A stretch of DNA of 64,000 nucleotides from positions 62,001 to 126,000 of the forward strand of contig JACJZJ010000001.1 in the NCBI GenBank assembly GCA_020635675.1, read 5' to 3'. Positions 36,217 through 45,306 of this stretch are shown here, one piece after another. Position 1 is the stretch's first letter. Every line of letters begins with the position of its first letter. A program made the position numbers and the translations under genes. The notes below the pieces were generated by a model. The model was given only the letters and a program-made list of their open reading frames with translations. It was not told where the DNA came from and ran no database searches. This stretch comes from Flavobacteriales bacterium (GTDB lineage: Bacteria > Bacteroidota > Bacteroidia > Flavobacteriales_F > PHOS-HE28).

Positions 36217-36798
36217 TCAATTGGTCTGCTTGCGCCGTTTGATCTCGTCCCGGATCTGCGAGGCGCGTTCATAGTCCTCGTTGGCCAGGGCCTCGTTCAA
36301 TTCGGCCTCGAGTTCGTCGACCGAGCTGCTGGTGAGGGACTTCTGCGCAGGTTCCTTCTCTTCCCCGGCCTCGGTCTGTTCGTCGCCCTCCTCCACTTTC
36401 AAGCCTGCCGCGCCCATGATGAACTCGTACGTGTAGATGGGGCATTCGAAACGCAGGGCGAGTGCAATGGCATCACTGGACCGGGCGTCTATCTCCGCTT
36501 CATTGCCGTCCTGGTCCAGCACCAGCCTGGCGTGGAAGATGCCTTCGACCAGGTCGTTGATGATCACCTCCTTCAACTGGATGTCCAGCGTGTCGCAGAG
36601 GTTCTTGAACAGGTCGTGGGTAAGCGGTCTGGCCGGTTTGATGTGTTCCACCTGGATGGCGATCGCCTGGGCCTCCACACCGCCGATGATGATCGGCAGC
36701 CGGCGGTCACCGCTGGCTTCGCTGAGGATCAGCGCATAGGCACCCGCGTGGGTGTGGCTGTACGTGATCCGGAGGAACTTCAGCTCGACCTTCTCCAT
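36217..36798 (-). CDS. bifunctional nuclease (BFN/DUF151) domain protein with UVR motif
   Basis: 193 residues. BFN domain 1-135 (VELKFLRITYSHTHAGAYA, LPIIIGGVEAQAIAI, DIQLKEVIINDLVEG, IDARSSDAIALALR), an acidic linker (EEGDEQTEAGEEKE), and a UvrB/C-type UVR motif at the C-terminus (DYERASQIRDEIKRR). The domain is linked to nuclease activity in plants and appears in Bacteroidota as a fused BFN-UVR protein. A TATCTTCG box (minus, 36817-36824) may be the promoter of the nuclease-transporter-ClC-thyA-folA run. Confidence 0.93.
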   Translation of the reverse strand: MEKVELKFLRITYSHTHAGAYALILSEASGDRRLPIIIGGVEAQAIAIQVEHIKPARPLTHDLFKNLCDTLDIQLKEVIINDLVEGIFHARLVLDQDGNEAEIDARSSDAIALALRFECPIYTYEFIMGAAGLKVEEGDEQTEAGEEKEPAQKSLTSSSVDELEAELNEALANEDYERASQIRDEIKRRKQTN

Positions 36799-36863
36799 CC
36801 CTTGCAGAAAGGGCCTCGAAGATACGGGAACAGGATGTACCCGGCCTTCTCGCCCCGGCCGGC

Positions 36864-37802
36864 TCAGCGCTCGGCGTTCAGCTTTTTCGCCGCTGCGATC
36901 AGCTTCGGCAGCACTTCGAAGGCATCCCCCACGATGCCATAGTCCGCAGCTTTGAAGAACGGGGCCTCGGGGTCCTTGTTGATCACGGCGATCACCTTGC
37001 TCTGGTTCACACCGGCCAGGTGTTGGATGGCTCCACTGATGCCGATGGCGATATAGCAGTTGGGCCGGATGGCGATCCCGGTCTGCCCTACATGCTCATG
37101 ATGTGGGCGCCAGTGCATGTCGGCCACGGGTCGGCTGCATGCGGTTGCCGCGCCGAGCAATTTCGCGAGTTCTTCGATCGGTCCCCAGTTCTCGGGTCCT
37201 TTCATGCCCCTGCCTGCGCTCACGACGATCTCGGCTTCCGGCAGCGGAACTCCTTCGCCCGCGCTCCGCACTTCCTTCACCTGGACCCGCTCCGGTCCAA
37301 GATCACTACCGAACTCCTCAATGGTCGCCTTCCCGTCGCCTTTGTCGGGTGCGATCGAGTTCGGCATCAGGCTGATCACACGCACGGGGCTGGTCACCTT
37401 CACCCAGGCACGTGCTTTCCCGCTGAAGACGTTCCGCTTGATCAGGTCCCCTTCAGGCAATGCGATGGCCCCTGGAACGTGTCCGGCCTTCAATCGTGCG
37501 GCCACGCGTGGCGCCACCGACCTCCCGGTCGCGTCATGGATGCAGACGATGGTGCTGGCCTCCTCCTTCGCCGCAATGGCGCATACCAGACCGGTCAGGC
37601 GTTGGCCGTCCACGGTGTTCGTTCCGCGGGCCACCACCACCTTGTTCGCCCCATAATTGCCGAGGACCTCGAGCCCAGGCGCGCCGCCGAAGGTCACCGC
37701 GGTAACAGGGCCTCCCGCCAGTTTCCGCGCATAGGTCACGGCTTCCAAGGCCGCCTTGGGGAGCTTTTCCCCGCGTGTATCGATGAATACGATCGTGCTC
37801 AT
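36864..37802 (-). CDS. etfA: electron transfer flavoprotein subunit alpha
   Basis: 312 residues. The C-terminal FAD-binding half has the signature region GRGMKGPENW, SRPVADMHWRPHHEHVGQTG and YIAIGISGAIQHLAGVNQSKVIAVINKDPEAPFF (shown in separate pieces, typical of ETF alpha). ETF passes electrons from acyl-CoA dehydrogenases to the quinone pool. etfB lies 114 bases upstream on the same strand, and the pair shares the etfB promoter. A weak GC hairpin (36841-36862) follows the stop. Confidence 0.97.
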   Translation of the reverse strand: MSTIVFIDTRGEKLPKAALEAVTYARKLAGGPVTAVTFGGAPGLEVLGNYGANKVVVARGTNTVDGQRLTGLVCAIAAKEEASTIVCIHDATGRSVAPRVAARLKAGHVPGAIALPEGDLIKRNVFSGKARAWVKVTSPVRVISLMPNSIAPDKGDGKATIEEFGSDLGPERVQVKEVRSAGEGVPLPEAEIVVSAGRGMKGPENWGPIEELAKLLGAATACSRPVADMHWRPHHEHVGQTGIAIRPNCYIAIGISGAIQHLAGVNQSKVIAVINKDPEAPFFKAADYGIVGDAFEVLPKLIAAAKKLNAER

Positions 37803-37916
37803 TTTGTAAGTGTCATCGTATGGTCCTCGCCGCCTTCGCCGTGCAATGGTGTCCGCGGTGGGTCAGCGTAGCAGGTGGCATTTCCAGGGTTCCACATTCG
37901 ACCGGCCGTCCTGATC

Positions 37917-38657
37917 TCAGATCACCTTCGCTTCCGTGTGCAACAGTTCGATCAGTCGGCCGGCGTCCTCGGCAGATACCATCTTGCAGTCACCTTTCGG
38001 TGGTGGTAGTTCGAACTTGACGGTGGTGGCCAAATGGTCCGCGGCTGCGGCCGGCACCATGTTGAGCGGTTTGGTACGGGCGGCCATGATGCCCCGCATG
38101 TTCGGGATCCGCTGTTCGGCCATGCCTTTCGCGGCACCGATCACAAGAGGGAGTGCCACATTGAGGACCTCCACTCCTCCGGCGATGTCCCTTTCCACGG
38201 TCGCATTGGTCCCATCTACCTCCAACTTGCTAGCGAGCGGGACGTAGGGCATGTCCAACAGTTCGGCCACCATTCCCGGCACCTGCCCGCCGTTGTGGTC
38301 GATCGTTTCCTTGCCGGCCAGAACGAGGTCGAACCCCTTGTCCCTAGCGTATGCGGCGATCTGCTCGGCGACCTGCAGCGCATCCAAGGGTGCCGCATCG
38401 ATCCGTATGGCCTCGTCCGCACCGATGGCCAGGGCCTTTCGGATGGTCGGTTCGGTGTCCGCGCCGCCCACGGTCACCGTTGTCACGCTGCCGCCTTGGG
38501 CTTCCTTCAGTTCCAGCCCTCGCACGAGCGCATACCATTCATCGTACGGATTCACGATGAACTGCACTCCATTCGTGTCGTAGGTGGTGTTGTTGTTGGT
38601 GAAAGCGATGCGTGCCGTGGTATCGGGCACCTGACTGATCAGGATGAGGATCTTCAT
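37917..38657 (-). CDS. etfB: electron transfer flavoprotein subunit beta
   Basis: 246 residues. Typical ETF beta landmarks: KILILISQVPDTTARI at the N-terminus, NPYDEWYALVRGLELK, DLVLAGKETIDHNGGQVPGMVAELL and a TKPLNMVP-containing AMP/flavin contact near the end. Partner of EtfA in beta-oxidation electron transfer. Transcription probably starts at TAGTTTTG (38683-38690, minus). Confidence 0.97.
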   Translation of the reverse strand: MKILILISQVPDTTARIAFTNNNTTYDTNGVQFIVNPYDEWYALVRGLELKEAQGGSVTTVTVGGADTEPTIRKALAIGADEAIRIDAAPLDALQVAEQIAAYARDKGFDLVLAGKETIDHNGGQVPGMVAELLDMPYVPLASKLEVDGTNATVERDIAGGVEVLNVALPLVIGAAKGMAEQRIPNMRGIMAARTKPLNMVPAAAADHLATTVKFELPPPKGDCKMVSAEDAGRLIELLHTEAKVI

Positions 38658-38682
38658 CGGGGATTCGGCGAATGACGGGCCG

Positions 38683-38690
38683 CAAAACTA
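38683..38690 (-). promoter_or_regulatory. -7 promoter element TAGTTTTG for etfB-etfA
   Basis: Exact TAnnTTTG on the minus strand, 26 bases before the etfB ATG. The divergent LamG gene has a weaker TACCTTCA box at 38769-38776. Confidence 0.55.
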
Positions 38691-38796
38691 CGGACCGTGT
38701 CCGAAGCGGCATCGGATGGGTGTACAATGGAGGGGAGCCATCGATCACGCGTGATCCGCCCGCGGTCCTACCTTCAACGGTCCCAACACCACTGAA

Positions 38797-40194
38797 ATGG
38801 ACATGATGCCTTGGAAATGCAACTCCGCCACCATCGTGCTCACCCTCTCCCTGATGCCGGCACATATCCTGTTCGCTCAATCAAGTAATGCGCTCGACTT
38901 CGACGGGGTCGATGACAAGGTGAGCGTGCAGAACGCCTCTGCCCTCATCGCGAATGCACCAGGGATGAGTCTGGGATGTTGGGTCTATCCGACGAACGCA
39001 TTCCCGCAATACCCGGATTTCGACGGGTTCGTGGGTTTTCGGAACGAAGTGGACTGCGACTTCTATATGATACAGATCTCGCCGACGACCACATTGGAAT
39101 GTCGGATCCGGAACAGCGCCAACCAATGGTACACGCTCACCTATCCGGGCCTGGACCTGAACACCTGGCAATTCCTCATGTTGACATACGATGGAGCAAC
39201 CCTGACACTGTACAAGGACGGCGCGAACGTCGGGTCCGTTGCGGCCAGTGGCATCATCACGAGTACGACCACTCCACTGTACATCGGCGACCTGCTGTTC
39301 CAGTTCACGGACTTCTATCTGGACGGACGAGTGGACGAGGTGAGCCTTTGGAGCCGGGCCTTGTCGGCTGCCGAGATCGATTGCATGTACAACGAGGGTC
39401 CGGATCCATCGGACGTCGATCTGCAGCTCTACTACAAATTCGACCAGGGTCTGGCCGGGGGCAACAACGGAGGGGTCACGACATTGACCGACACCCAGGG
39501 GCAACTGGATGGCGTCCTGACCGGGTTCGCCCTGACCGGGTCGACATCGAATTTCGTGCAGGGGGCCACCATCGGGCATGCCGCCTCCGCCACCATTTGC
39601 GCCGGTGATACCTATGCGTTCGGCACACAGGTGCTCACCGATGCCGGCACCTACACGGAGGGCTTTCCCTCAGGCGGTGCTTGTGATTCCGTGGTGACAT
39701 TGATACTGGATGTGCAGACCATCGACACGGCCGTTGTGCTGAACGGGGTCGTACTCCAGGTGCAGCAGGCCGGTGCCCAATACCAATGGATCGATTGTGG
39801 CAATGGTGGTACCGTCATTCCCGGACAGTCGGCTCCCACGTTCTCGCCTTCGGTGAACGGGAACTATGCCGTGATCATCTCGGAAGGAGGTTGCAGCGAC
39901 ACCTCCAGCTGTCATGTGGTGAACACGTTGAACGTGCCGGACCTTGGCCATGGAGGCGGAGCGGCCTTGGTCTACCCCGATCCTTCAGGAGGGTCGATCA
40001 CGGTCCGTGTCCCGGGGTCCTGGGTGGGAGCCGTCCTGTGCATCATCGACCTTCAGGGGCGCATGGTGGTGGATGGGTCCGCGATCAGGGGGCGTGAGGT
40101 GCACCTGGACGTGGCACAACTGCCGCGCGGCCGCTATCTTGTTCGTATCGACGGCCCCGATGTGCACTGGGTGCAGGGTTTCGACCGGGAATAG
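38797..40194 (+). CDS. LamG-domain secreted protein with T9SS type A sorting domain
   Basis: 465 residues. Signal peptide 1-27 (ending ILFAQ). LamG/laminin-G-like lectin domain about 30-225 (LDFDGVDDKVSV, MSLGCWVYP, FLMLTYDGATLTLYKDG, GRVDEVSLWSRALSAAEI), an Ig-like middle (CAGDTYAFGTQVLTDAG), and a C-terminal sorting domain: VYPDPSGGSITVRVPG, CIIDLQGRMVV, LDVAQLPRGRYLVRI. The first repeats of the sorting domain are the standard T9SS type A layout, so the protein is exported and surface-anchored. No enzyme motif is visible; the LamG domain may bind sugar. Confidence 0.9.
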   Translation: MDMMPWKCNSATIVLTLSLMPAHILFAQSSNALDFDGVDDKVSVQNASALIANAPGMSLGCWVYPTNAFPQYPDFDGFVGFRNEVDCDFYMIQISPTTTLECRIRNSANQWYTLTYPGLDLNTWQFLMLTYDGATLTLYKDGANVGSVAASGIITSTTTPLYIGDLLFQFTDFYLDGRVDEVSLWSRALSAAEIDCMYNEGPDPSDVDLQLYYKFDQGLAGGNNGGVTTLTDTQGQLDGVLTGFALTGSTSNFVQGATIGHAASATICAGDTYAFGTQVLTDAGTYTEGFPSGGACDSVVTLILDVQTIDTAVVLNGVVLQVQQAGAQYQWIDCGNGGTVIPGQSAPTFSPSVNGNYAVIISEGGCSDTSSCHVVNTLNVPDLGHGGGAALVYPDPSGGSITVRVPGSWVGAVLCIIDLQGRMVVDGSAIRGREVHLDVAQLPRGRYLVRIDGPDVHWVQGFDRE

Positions 40195-40210
40195 AACACC
40201 GCGCCTCCGC

Positions 40211-40218
40211 TACCTTTG
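40211..40218 (+). promoter_or_regulatory. -7 promoter element TACCTTTG for the pyruvate dehydrogenase E1 beta gene
   Basis: Exact TAnnTTTG match ending 20 bases before the ATG at 40238, and 17 bases after the upstream stop. Confidence 0.55.
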
Positions 40219-40237
40219 GCCCCCCAGTCAACGGACC

Positions 40238-41221
40238 ATGCGAACCGTCCAATTCAGAGAGGCCCTCAACGAGGCAATGAGCGAGGAGATGCGTCGTGAC
40301 CCCAACGTATTCCTGATGGGCGAGGAGGTCGCCGAATACGACGGTGCCTACAAGGTGAGCAAGGGAATGTTGGAAGAGTTCGGGCCCGAACGCGTGATCG
40401 ACACACCGATCAGCGAGTTGGGGTTCGCTGGCATCAGCGTGGGTGCGGCAATGAACGGATTACGCCCGATCGTGGAATTCATGACCTGGAACTTCGCCGT
40501 TCTGGCCGCTGATCAGATCATCAACCACGCGGCCAAGATGCTGCAGATGAGCGGTGGACAGTTCAACGTGCCCATCGTATTTCGTGGTGGGAACGGAAGC
40601 GCCGGTCAGCTCGCCGCCACCCATAGCCAGAGCTTCGAACCGTTCTACGCCAACGTGCCGGGCCTGAAGGTGATCACCCCGAGCACGCCTTACGACGCGA
40701 AGGGTCTCTTGAAGGCGGCCATCCGTGACGAGGATCCTGTGCTGTTCATGGAGAGTGAACGGATGTACGGCGACAAAGGGGAGGTTCCCGATGGAGAATA
40801 TCTGTTGCCGATCGGTGTGGCGGATGTCAAGCGTGAGGGTATGGACGTCACACTCGTCGGATTCGGGAAGATCATGAAGGAAGTGCTCAAGGCGGCGGAG
40901 CAATTGGAGAAGGAGGGTGTTGAAGCCGAGGTGGTGGACCTTCGAACGATCCGTCCCATGGACCATGACACCGTGATCGACAGCGTGCGGCGGACCAACC
41001 GTCTGGTAGTGGTGGAAGAGAGCTGGCCCGTGGCCAGCATCAGCAGCGAACTGGCCTATCGCGTGCAGCGGGATGCGTTCGACTTCCTGGACGCTCCCGT
41101 GGTACGCGTGAACCAGGCGGATACCCCACTGCCGTTCAGTGCACCGCTCATCGACGCGTCCCTGCCAAGCGCTGAGCGTATCGTGCGCGCGGTAAAGGAT
41201 GTGATGTACCTGCGGAAATAG
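40238..41221 (+). CDS. pdhB: pyruvate dehydrogenase complex E1 component subunit beta
   Basis: 327 residues from ATG 40238 (MRTVQFREALNEAM). Typical E1-beta features: FLMGEEVAEYDGAYKVSKGM (the Glu that activates thiamine diphosphate), DTPISELGFAGISVGAAMNG, VPIVFRGGNGSAGQ and VVEESWPVASI. It works with an alpha subunit, absent from this window, to decarboxylate pyruvate (a branched-chain 2-oxoacid role is less likely from these motifs but not excluded). The gene stands alone after its own promoter; the frame upstream to 39944 is overlap with the LamG gene and is rejected. Confidence 0.93.
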   Translation: MRTVQFREALNEAMSEEMRRDPNVFLMGEEVAEYDGAYKVSKGMLEEFGPERVIDTPISELGFAGISVGAAMNGLRPIVEFMTWNFAVLAADQIINHAAKMLQMSGGQFNVPIVFRGGNGSAGQLAATHSQSFEPFYANVPGLKVITPSTPYDAKGLLKAAIRDEDPVLFMESERMYGDKGEVPDGEYLLPIGVADVKREGMDVTLVGFGKIMKEVLKAAEQLEKEGVEAEVVDLRTIRPMDHDTVIDSVRRTNRLVVVEESWPVASISSELAYRVQRDAFDFLDAPVVRVNQADTPLPFSAPLIDASLPSAERIVRAVKDVMYLRK

Positions 41222-41309
41222 GTTCCGGGAGCTGGGGAACGCATGTCATCGGATCCTGGCCGTCGCCTGACCGCGAGCGACCTTCGACTTCCACTTGCGC
41301 CCATTCCGC

Positions 41310-41317
41310 TATTTTTG
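41310..41317 (+). promoter_or_regulatory. -7 promoter element TATTTTTG for hppA
   Basis: Exact TAnnTTTG match. It gives a leader of about 65 bases before the ATG at 41389. The rest of 41222-41388 holds nothing else recognised. Confidence 0.5.
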
Positions 41318-41388
41318 CCGGCCTGCCTCGTCAGTTGGCGTGGCAACCTATTGAACGACAAGACTTTACACAGAAACAACACGCTACG

Positions 41389-43653
41389 ATGGGTAGTGAA
41401 CTGATGTACTACGTCCCTGTTTTGGGTGTGATCGGCCTGGTGGTGATGATCGGCAAGGCCCTGTGGGTGAGCAGGCAGGACGCGGGCGATGCCAACATGA
41501 AGGAGCTCGCAGGCTATATCGCTGATGGCGCGAGCGCATTCCTCAGGGCCGAATGGCGGGTTTTGGGGATCTATGCCGTCCTGGCTGCGGTTCTGCTCGG
41601 CTGGAGCGGAACGCTCGTGGAGCATAGTGATTGGGTCATTGCGGTGTCGTTCCTGATCGGCGCGTTCTTCAGCGCGTTCGCCGGCTGGATCGGCATGAAC
41701 ATCGCCACGAAGGCGAACGTACGCACCACACAGGCCGCGCGGACGAGCTTGGCGAGCGCGCTGCGCGTGAGCTTCAACGGGGGGACCGTCATGGGTCTCG
41801 GTGTTGCCGGCCTGGCCGTGTTGGGCCTGAGTTCCCTGTTCATCGCCTTCCTGCACATGTATGTGACCACCGGGGACGTGAACGGTGAACAGATGATGAA
41901 GGCCCTCGAGGTCCTTGCCGGATTTTCACTTGGCGCGGAGTCGATCGCACTCTTCGCACGGGTCGGTGGCGGCATCTACACCAAGGCCGCGGACGTCGGA
42001 GCAGACCTCGTTGGCAAGGTCGAGGCCGGCATTCCGGAGGACGACCCACGCAATCCGGCCACGGTGGCCGACAATGTGGGCGACAATGTGGGCGATGTAG
42101 CCGGCATGGGCGCCGACCTTTTCGGCAGCTACGTGGCCACCATCCTTGCCACCATGGTCCTGGGCCGTGAGGTGATCAGTCAGGACGACGGGTTCGGCGG
42201 AATGGCCCCGATCCTGCTCCCCATGGTGATCGCCGGATTGGGCATTCTGTTCAGTATCGTGGGCACCTTCTTCGTGCGCATCAACAAGGAGACGGATAGC
42301 GTGATGGGCGCGTTGAACAAGGGGAACTGGGGATCCATCATCCTCACCGCCATCGCCAGCTACTTCGTGATCCAATGGATGCTCCCGGACGCGTTGAAGT
42401 TCCAGCGCCTACTGGCCGATGGCACGTTGAGCGTTCATGAGTTCGGACGCATGAACGTCTTCTATGCCATCATTCTCGGCCTTGTGGTGGGCGCGTTGAT
42501 GAGCGCCATTACGGAATACTACACCAGCATGGGACGCAAACCCGTGGACAGCATCGTCCAGAAGAGCGGCACGGGGCACGCGACGAACGTGATCGGCGGT
42601 CTGGCCGTGGGAATGGAGAGCACCTTTCTGCCGATCCTGGTGCTGGCCGGCGGGATCTTCGGTGCGTTCAGCCTTGCCGGTCTTTACGGTGTGGCCATCG
42701 CCGCGGCCGGCATGATGGCCACCACCGCGATGCAGTTGGCCATCGATGCCTTCGGACCCATCGCGGACAATGCCGGCGGCATTGCTGAAATGAGCGGCCT
42801 TCCGAAGGAGGTGCGCGAGCGGACCGACATCCTTGATGCCACCGGCAATACCACGGCCGCCACCGGCAAGGGATTCGCGATCGCCTCGGCGGCGCTCACC
42901 GCGCTCGCGCTGTTCGCGGCTTATGTGGGTCTGGCAGGCATCAACGCGATCGACATCTACAAGGCCGACGTATTGGCAATGCTGTTCGTCGGTGGCATGA
43001 TCCCGCTCCTCTTCAGTTCAATGGCGATCAGCGCCGTGGGAAAAGCGGCGATGGACATGGTGAAGGAGGTCAGGCGTCAGTTCCGTGAAATCCCGGGGAT
43101 CATGGAAGGTAAGGCCAAGCCGGAGTACGAACGTTGCGTGGCGATCAGCACGCAGGCTTCGATCCGCGAGATGATCCTTCCTGGAGCGCTCGCGCTGCTG
43201 GCGCCAGCGCTCGTCGGTTTTACCATGGGTCCCGAGGCGCTCGGCGGACTGCTGGCCGGTATCACGGTGAGCGGCGTGCTCATGGGTATGTTCCAGAACA
43301 ATGCCGGCGGGGCTTGGGACAATGCCAAGAAGAGCTTCGAGAAGGGTGTGATGATCGACGGCAACGAATACAGGAAGGGCAGCGATCCTCACAAGGCGGC
43401 CGTGACCGGTGACACGGTCGGGGACCCGTTCAAGGACACCAGCGGGCCGAGCATGAACATCCTGATCAAGCTGACCAGCATCGTGGCCTTGATCATTGCT
43501 CCGCATATCAGCGCCAACACACATCACCAGCAGGAACTGCCCCGCAATACCATCCAGAACATGCCGGCAGGCAGCAGTGATGCATACGTGGCCCCGGGGG
43601 CCGGCGATGGGTCCGTGGAGGCGTCCACGTTCGATGCGGGAGGAATGCTCTGA
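41389..43653 (+). CDS. hppA: membrane-bound ion-translocating pyrophosphatase, K+-dependent type
   Basis: 754 residues from ATG 41389 ([13 protein letters not shown]). About 16 helices. The PPi-Mg site motif [21 protein letters not shown] and its mirror [13 protein letters not shown] are present. In [13 protein letters not shown] the residue after NTT is Ala; K+-independent enzymes have Lys there, so K+ stimulation is predicted. The enzyme uses PPi hydrolysis to pump H+ or Na+ across the inner membrane; the ion cannot be decided from the motifs read. The C-terminal ~45 residues after LIAPHISA are a polar, Gly/Ala-rich tail. Confidence 0.97.
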   Translation: MGSELMYYVPVLGVIGLVVMIGKALWVSRQDAGDANMKELAGYIADGASAFLRAEWRVLGIYAVLAAVLLGWSGTLVEHSDWVIAVSFLIGAFFSAFAGWIGMNIATKANVRTTQAARTSLASALRVSFNGGTVMGLGVAGLAVLGLSSLFIAFLHMYVTTGDVNGEQMMKALEVLAGFSLGAESIALFARVGGGIYTKAADVGADLVGKVEAGIPEDDPRNPATVADNVGDNVGDVAGMGADLFGSYVATILATMVLGREVISQDDGFGGMAPILLPMVIAGLGILFSIVGTFFVRINKETDSVMGALNKGNWGSIILTAIASYFVIQWMLPDALKFQRLLADGTLSVHEFGRMNVFYAIILGLVVGALMSAITEYYTSMGRKPVDSIVQKSGTGHATNVIGGLAVGMESTFLPILVLAGGIFGAFSLAGLYGVAIAAAGMMATTAMQLAIDAFGPIADNAGGIAEMSGLPKEVRERTDILDATGNTTAATGKGFAIASAALTALALFAAYVGLAGINAIDIYKADVLAMLFVGGMIPLLFSSMAISAVGKAAMDMVKEVRRQFREIPGIMEGKAKPEYERCVAISTQASIREMILPGALALLAPALVGFTMGPEALGGLLAGITVSGVLMGMFQNNAGGAWDNAKKSFEKGVMIDGNEYRKGSDPHKAAVTGDTVGDPFKDTSGPSMNILIKLTSIVALIIAPHISANTHHQQELPRNTIQNMPAGSSDAYVAPGAGDGSVEASTFDAGGML

Positions 43654-43673
43654 TCGTCCGGGGCAAGAACAAC

Positions 43674-43698
43674 AAGGGCGAGGTCCTTCCTCGCCCTT
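43674..43698. terminator. intrinsic terminator between hppA and deoxynucleoside kinase
   Basis: AAGGGCGAGG (43674-43683) and CCTCGCCCTT (43689-43698) form a perfect 10-bp stem with a TCCTT loop. On the minus strand it is followed by TTGTTGTTCTT, a good U tract for the kinase gene; on the plus strand only CCCATTTC follows. Confidence 0.8.
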
Positions 43699-43720
43699 CC
43701 CATTTCACCGGACACCCCTG

Positions 43721-44410
43721 TCACTTCTTCTTCACCGCCACTTTCTTCCTTGGCTTGGTGGCATTGCCATTGCCATTGGTCGAAGGCGTGTCCGCCGGGA
43801 ACAGTCCATGCACCTCGGCATCGATCCCGCTGATGATCTTGCCCAGGTCCTCCGCGTTCGTCGGGAACGTGTTGTTGTCGACATCGATCACCAGTAGGCG
43901 GCCCTTGTCGTACTTCCCGATCCAGGCTTCGTAGCGTTCGTTGAGGCGCTTGAGGTAGTCGATGCTGATGGACGTTTCATACTCACGTCCCCGCTCGCTG
44001 ATCTGCCGCACGAGCGTTTCAACGCTGGCACGCAGATAAATGAGCAGGTCGGGCGGCACCACTGCCGTTTCCATGTTGCTGAACAAGCGGAAGTAGTTCT
44101 CGAAATCGCGGGTCGTCATCAGCCCCATCGCGTGCAGGTTCGGGGCGAAGATGTATGCGTCCTCATAGATGGTCCGGTCCTGGATCACATTGCGTCCGCT
44201 GCGTCGGATCTCCATCAACTGCTCGAAGCGGCTGTTCAGGAAGAAGATCTGCAGGTTGAAGCTCCAACGCTGCATGTCCTTGTAGAAGTCGAACAGGTAG
44301 GGATTGTTGTCCACCGCCTCCTGGAGCTGGTCCCATTTGTAGTGCCTGGCCAGAAGCTGGGTCAGCGTGGTCTTTCCGGAACCGATGTTGCCTGCGATCG
44401 CGATGTGCAT
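43721..44410 (-). CDS. deoxynucleoside kinase family protein (first copy)
   Basis: 229 residues from ATG 44410. P-loop GNIGSGKTTL (7-16), DRTIYEDAYIFA (the D-R-S/T substrate motif), NMETAVVPPDLLIYLRAS, and LID-type RGREYETSISIDYLKRLN. These kinases phosphorylate deoxynucleosides for salvage (dAdo/dGuo type is likely but not provable here). Final ~25 residues are a basic tail (PRKKVAVKKK). TAATTTCG (minus, 44432-44439) may be its promoter, separate from the GH3-propeller pair upstream. Confidence 0.93.
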   Translation of the reverse strand: MHIAIAGNIGSGKTTLTQLLARHYKWDQLQEAVDNNPYLFDFYKDMQRWSFNLQIFFLNSRFEQLMEIRRSGRNVIQDRTIYEDAYIFAPNLHAMGLMTTRDFENYFRLFSNMETAVVPPDLLIYLRASVETLVRQISERGREYETSISIDYLKRLNERYEAWIGKYDKGRLLVIDVDNNTFPTNAEDLGKIISGIDAEVHGLFPADTPSTNGNGNATKPRKKVAVKKK

Positions 44411-44508
44411 GGAACGAATGATGAGGGCTGACGAAATTAATGGCCTCGTCCCGAGCATCGCCCCGATGTGGAAAAGTCGGCCCGATACAGCATGCGGATC
44501 GCCGCTTT

Positions 44509-45306
44509 TCAACGATCCGGCATGCGGCAGATCGTGATGCGGTCCTCGAGCAGGATGTAAAGGTGGTCCTGTTCCAGACGCGCGTTCCTCATGGGTTCGG
44601 CCGCCAGCGTGACCGGCAGGGGGAGGACGGTCGTGTCGAAGGACCGCATGTCGTAGCGCTGAAGGGTGCCATTGTCCACGAAGTAGACGGCCTGCTTGCG
44701 CACCTCGAAGTGGTCCGCGCCGCGCACCGGTAATGTGCGTGCGTACGTGCCGAACAGGTCGAATACCAGGATCCCTTCGGTCGGGCAGTTCACATAGAGC
44801 CAATTGTCCAGTTCCACCATCTCCTCGGGGCGAGGCACGAACCCGATCAGCTGGTCCAGCGGGCCGGTCGAGGCGATCTCGCGCAGTTGCGCATCCACCC
44901 GCACGAGCCGCGGTGTGCGCTGGTCGTACAGCCAGAATGCGTTCTGAACGCTGGCGCACGCGAGTGTCACCTGGGGAAAACCGCGTGAGGAAAGGTCGAT
45001 CACGCCACCTTGGACGCTCAACGTGTTGTCCAGCATGAGCAATTGGCCCTGTTCCGCACTGAAGAGCACCGGTTTGAGCGAATAGAACGCGTCCATCGTC
45101 CGGATCGCTCCGAAGGTCTTGATGCTGTTCCGCGCACGCTCCTGCCCCGCGGCATCGAACAGCGTCAGTTCATCCCCATGCACCGCGTACACATTCCCCA
45201 GTTCGTCCGTGGTGAACCGGTCGAACCGCCCCGGTATCACGATGATGTCCTGTGCGTTCAGGCCCGTACCAAGGACCAACAGCAATGTCGATACCCGTTC
45301 GCGCAT
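44509..45306 (-). CDS. exported protein with beta-propeller-like repeats
   Basis: 265 residues from ATG 45306. Signal peptide MRERVSTLLLVLGTGLNAQ. The rest repeats short strand patterns such as FTTDELGNVYAVHGDELTLF, AFWLYDQRTPRLVRVD, LYVNCPTEGILVFDLFG and AVYFVDNGTLQRYDM, which look like propeller blades of the NHL/SMP-30 kind. No catalytic motif. The start codon shares one base with the stop of the GH3 gene (TGATG), so the two are coupled. Function unknown. Confidence 0.82.
   Translation of the reverse strand: MRERVSTLLLVLGTGLNAQDIIVIPGRFDRFTTDELGNVYAVHGDELTLFDAAGQERARNSIKTFGAIRTMDAFYSLKPVLFSAEQGQLLMLDNTLSVQGGVIDLSSRGFPQVTLACASVQNAFWLYDQRTPRLVRVDAQLREIASTGPLDQLIGFVPRPEEMVELDNWLYVNCPTEGILVFDLFGTYARTLPVRGADHFEVRKQAVYFVDNGTLQRYDMRSFDTTVLPLPVTLAAEPMRNARLEQDHLYILLEDRITICRMPDR

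Noticed and set aside
34713..36242. 509-codon plus-strand frame opposite the nucleoside transporter
   Set aside because: Antisense shadow; the minus-strand product is an unmistakable CNT carrier.
36841..36862. GC hairpin after etfA as a terminator
   Set aside because: Only a 6-bp stem with a 10-base loop and no U tract; too weak to annotate as a terminator.
39944..40237. Upstream extension of the pdhB frame
   Set aside because: It overlaps the LamG gene's sorting domain in another frame; the promoter box at 40211 sits after it.
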